Positions 61,602 through 64,000 of a DNA stretch of 64,000 bases are shown one piece after another. The stretch covers positions 1 through 64,000 of the forward strand of contig JAFZWM010000013.1 in the NCBI GenBank assembly GCA_017617315.1, written 5' to 3'. The position numbers were made by a program, and so were the translations under genes. The number at the start of each line of letters is the position of its first letter. The stretch's first letter is position 1. Under the pieces are notes generated by a model, which was given only the letters and a program-made list of their open reading frames with translations, did not search any database and was not told the DNA's origin. Origin of the DNA: Bacteroidaceae bacterium (GTDB lineage Bacteria > Bacteroidota > Bacteroidia > Bacteroidales > Bacteroidaceae).

Positions 61602-63863
61602 TTATCTTATTTCGCCACATTCCTTGCAGATGAGATTTCCGTCCTGATAAACGAGCGACTCGCTTCCGCAGTTAGGACACATCACACCCTTTGCCTCGGT
61701 TCCGTTTACGACGTACTTCTTCAGAGCTTGCTTAACGCCGTTTTTCCACGTGTTGATGCTCTCGCTTTCGAGCTGAAGAGAGCCGACGAGCTTTATGACG
61801 TAGTGCGTAGGCATTCGGTATCGGAGCACGCCGCTGATAAGCTTGGCATAGTTCCAATATTCCTTGTTGAATTTCTCGCTCAAGCCCTCGACGGTAGTCT
61901 TGTAGCCACGCTTGTTCTGAAACTGAAAATCGTATCGCTTTGTACCGTCGGGCAGAACATTCTTTATGATTTTTCCTTTGGTAACGGATTTTGGAAGAAC
62001 GATGCCTTCCTCATCATCTTGCAAGCCCGTGAATATTTCGTAAGGATAGCCGTCGAGCAATCCGACAAATGCCACCCACTTTTCCTTGTTATTCTGAAAT
62101 CTCACCACATCACATTCGAGTGACTGCGGACGAACCTCGGTTATTATCGGTTGCTTGAACACCACGGAGTCCTTTGACATCGGCTCTGTCTCCTCGCTCT
62201 TCTCGCAACGAACATTACAAACCCAGCAGCCATTGCGCCAAGCCTCGATATAAAGCTTGCTTGCAAGACTTTCATCAGCCTTTGAAGAAAGAGCGATGTC
62301 TACAGCCACGGCATGATCCGACCATTTCTGCAGCTCTCCGTAAAGTTTTAGCTTTGCAATACCATCGTTGCCCTCACGCTCCTGAATTACAGGCAGATGC
62401 GCCATCACGGCAAGACTATTTTTCTCGGAACGGACTGATGCCAAGCAAGATATGTTTCGTCTGCCGAATTTCTGCATATCGGCAAACAAACAAGCATCGG
62501 CATCTTTTATTCGGTTTACGAAGGCATTTTCTGCCTCCTTTTCGCCATCGTAAATTCCGAATGAGCCGCGCTCCTTGGCAAGCTGAACTGACGATGAATA
62601 AACCGACAGAGCAAGGCTTCGGTACACGCCAACAAGAAAATCGGCGGCATTGTGCGAACCGTTGCGAAGATTCATCGCCTCAACAGTCTCATCCTCGCCA
62701 AGCAATCCGATGCCTGTGCGACGTATCAGTTTTGTCTTGTCGTAGATTTTCTCCCAAAGTCGCTTTTCGGTATATTTAACCTCGTCGCTCTCGGGGTCTT
62801 CGTCGATTTTTTCGAGAATATGCTGAATCTTTTCGAGTTCGAGGTCTACAATGTCGTCCATTATTCTTTGGGCTATCTTGGCATGACGGGCAAAAAGTTC
62901 ATAGTCGAACGATGTCGACGACGAGAACGGATTCTGAACGTATGAATACAGATTCATCATGAGCAACCGGCACGAATCGTATGCACTTAACTGAATCTCG
63001 CCCGACGGATTGGTACAAATGCTTCGACATTCGTCGTAGCAATCCGAAACGCTTTCGCGCGTGATTCTGTCCCAGAAAAGGATTTCGGGCTGAGAACTTC
63101 TCATTTCATTGTGCATCATTCTCTGCCACAACTCGGTAGCCTCGATATGCTGTTTCACTACCGGCGTCTGCGCATCAAGCGGAAACTGCTGGACGTACTG
63201 GCGATTATTGATTACCGCTTTCATAAATTCATCGTCAATCTTCACGGCCACGTTCGTAGCCGCATTTTTCATGTCAATGAACGCCTCTACCTCTGGATGG
63301 CGAACCGACAGCGAAAGCACGAGTGAACCTTCTGGGGCAATCTCGTGTGCCGTATTCGAATATCGCTCCATAAACGGAACAAGACCGATAGATGTCAAGT
63401 TTGAAGTCTTGACGGCATAGCCTTTTGGACGGAGCTGACTGAGGTCATGCCCCACTCCGCCACGGCGTTTCAGGAGCTGAACCTGCTCCTCGTCTATGTG
63501 CATAATTGCGCCGTAAGAATCCGACGCGCCCTTGAGTCCGATGGCAAAGCAGCTCGACAAAGACTCGGCAACATAGTTATTGCCGATGCCCGACATCAGC
63601 CGAGATTCAGGAATAAGATATCTGAAATGATCGAGCAGACCGAAAATCTCACTCTCATCAACAGGATTAGGATATCGTGCCTCTACTCTGGCGATTTCCT
63701 TCGCCATGCGCCTGTGCATTTCGTCGGGCGTAAGTTCGCACACGTTTCCGTCCGAATCCTTCAACGCATATTTCTTAACCCATACTTCGGATGCAACATT
63801 GTCTCCGCCGAAATACTTCAGGGCAGCAGCAAAAGCCTCGTCAAATGTAAGTGTTTTAGCCAC
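61602..63863 (-). CDS. nrdJ: Class II (adenosylcobalamin-dependent) ribonucleotide reductase, unusual active site
   Basis: A 753-residue RNR. The GTG at 63863 (VAKTLTFDEAF) is chosen because it follows an exact -7 box by 28 bp; the longer ORF has no family sequence. Class II-like motifs: SLSSCFAIG (C105), RRGGVGHDLSQLRPKG, SYDSC-type C298 in SAYDSCRLLMMNLYSY, and a C-terminal zinc ribbon (GVMCPNCGSES and LICKECGEIR). The thiyl-radical motif N-x-C-x-E reads N285-P-S287-G-E289: the codon at 63003-63005 is TCG (Ser). The disulfide-forming pair is kept. Either catalysis differs, it is a paralogue, or this is a mutation/error. First gene of its operon. Confidence 0.85.
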   Translation of the reverse strand: MAKTLTFDEAFAAALKYFGGDNVASEVWVKKYALKDSDGNVCELTPDEMHRRMAKEIARVEARYPNPVDESEIFGLLDHFRYLIPESRLMSGIGNNYVAESLSSCFAIGLKGASDSYGAIMHIDEEQVQLLKRRGGVGHDLSQLRPKGYAVKTSNLTSIGLVPFMERYSNTAHEIAPEGSLVLSLSVRHPEVEAFIDMKNAATNVAVKIDDEFMKAVINNRQYVQQFPLDAQTPVVKQHIEATELWQRMMHNEMRSSQPEILFWDRITRESVSDCYDECRSICTNPSGEIQLSAYDSCRLLMMNLYSYVQNPFSSSTSFDYELFARHAKIAQRIMDDIVDLELEKIQHILEKIDEDPESDEVKYTEKRLWEKIYDKTKLIRRTGIGLLGEDETVEAMNLRNGSHNAADFLVGVYRSLALSVYSSSVQLAKERGSFGIYDGEKEAENAFVNRIKDADACLFADMQKFGRRNISCLASVRSEKNSLAVMAHLPVIQEREGNDGIAKLKLYGELQKWSDHAVAVDIALSSKADESLASKLYIEAWRNGCWVCNVRCEKSEETEPMSKDSVVFKQPIITEVRPQSLECDVVRFQNNKEKWVAFVGLLDGYPYEIFTGLQDDEEGIVLPKSVTKGKIIKNVLPDGTKRYDFQFQNKRGYKTTVEGLSEKFNKEYWNYAKLISGVLRYRMPTHYVIKLVGSLQLESESINTWKNGVKQALKKYVVNGTEAKGVMCPNCGSESLVYQDGNLICKECGEIR

Positions 63864-63891
63864 AATCTTAGTTCTTTTGATTTGAGTTCTG

Positions 63892-63920
63892 CAAAAATAC
63901 AAAAAAATGTGCTATTTTTG
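63892..63920. promoter_or_regulatory. Divergent promoters of the RNR operon and the nitroreductase gene
   Basis: Minus-strand TATTTTTG (complement of 63892-63899) and plus-strand TATTTTTG (63913-63920) are both exact -7 matches, 28 and 24 bp before their genes. Confidence 0.6.
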
Positions 63921-63944
63921 TACTTTAAACAATCAAAACAATTT

Positions 63945-64000
63945 ATGGATAGCATAAAAAACAGACGTTCTATACGCAAGTATTCAGACAAGGATATTGA
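63945..64000 (+). CDS. Nitroreductase-family protein, cut by the window end
   Basis: Only 18 codons are visible: MDSIKNRRSIRKYSDKDI. The RRSIRKY motif is the usual FMN-binding opening of nitroreductases. Only the N-terminal part lies in the window. Confidence 0.75.
   Translation, partial: MDSIKNRRSIRKYSDKDI

Overview
The window comes from a Bacteroidales chromosome, most likely Prevotella or a close relative. The evidence is gene content (type IX secretion core genes, a BspA-like leucine-rich-repeat protein, DUF4837, YecH, AsnA and a class II ribonucleotide reductase), the recurring Bacteroidetes -7 promoter element TAnnTTTG, and weak Shine-Dalgarno signals. No rRNA, tRNA or CRISPR array was seen.

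Layout. 1-785 holds a broken IS4-type transposase. 786-10088 is accessory and polysaccharide-related: a secreted GH5-like glycosidase diverging from a secreted esterase, an LRR protein, a frameshifted exported protein and small unknowns. 10376-20849 holds a SNF2 helicase, then the MoxR/DUF58/DUF4350/DUF4129/SpoIIM membrane operon diverging from RDD and YiiX-like genes. 21277-23695 is a foreign-looking patch: a PD-(D/E)xK-like protein, a two-copy partner protein and a broken PKD lipoprotein. 23877-28860 has a lipocalin-like lipoprotein and an outer-membrane receptor operon with a LytS/LytTR two-component pair. 29332-32175 has an ECF sigma operon and a porin-like protein. 32371-38385 is the T9SS operon porP-gldK-gldL-gldM-gldN. 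39443-47611 is a long operon with DUF4837, pdxA, a five-gene group that looks like phospholipid headgroup synthesis, slyD and aroC. 47709-53942 has rlmN diverging from a GT2-DUF4922 fusion, SpoIID and an AmpG-like transporter. 53995-58489 is an AT-rich island with two very short YxKP proteins, a large T9SS-type secreted protein and an NTP_transf_5-like protein. 58537-63863 has asnA, ung, a rhamnogalacturonan-acetylesterase-like SGNH protein, folB and a class II RNR, diverging from a nitroreductase cut by the window end.

Main points of interest. (1) A dispersed repeat family with an 11-bp period lies directly against the stop codons of several genes, borders accessory genes, and has one copy inside a coding region; two copies share 30 identical bases. 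(2) The 21277-23350 pair resembles an orphan nuclease-toxin domain with a duplicated, compositionally mosaic partner. (3) The YxKP peptide island contains a possible cargo of the T9SS encoded about 17 kb away. (4) The RNR has Ser where the thiyl-radical Cys of the N-x-C-x-E motif is expected. (5) The nucleotidyltransferase, ATP-grasp, CDP-alcohol transferase, flippase-like and HAD genes may make an uncharacterised polar lipid.
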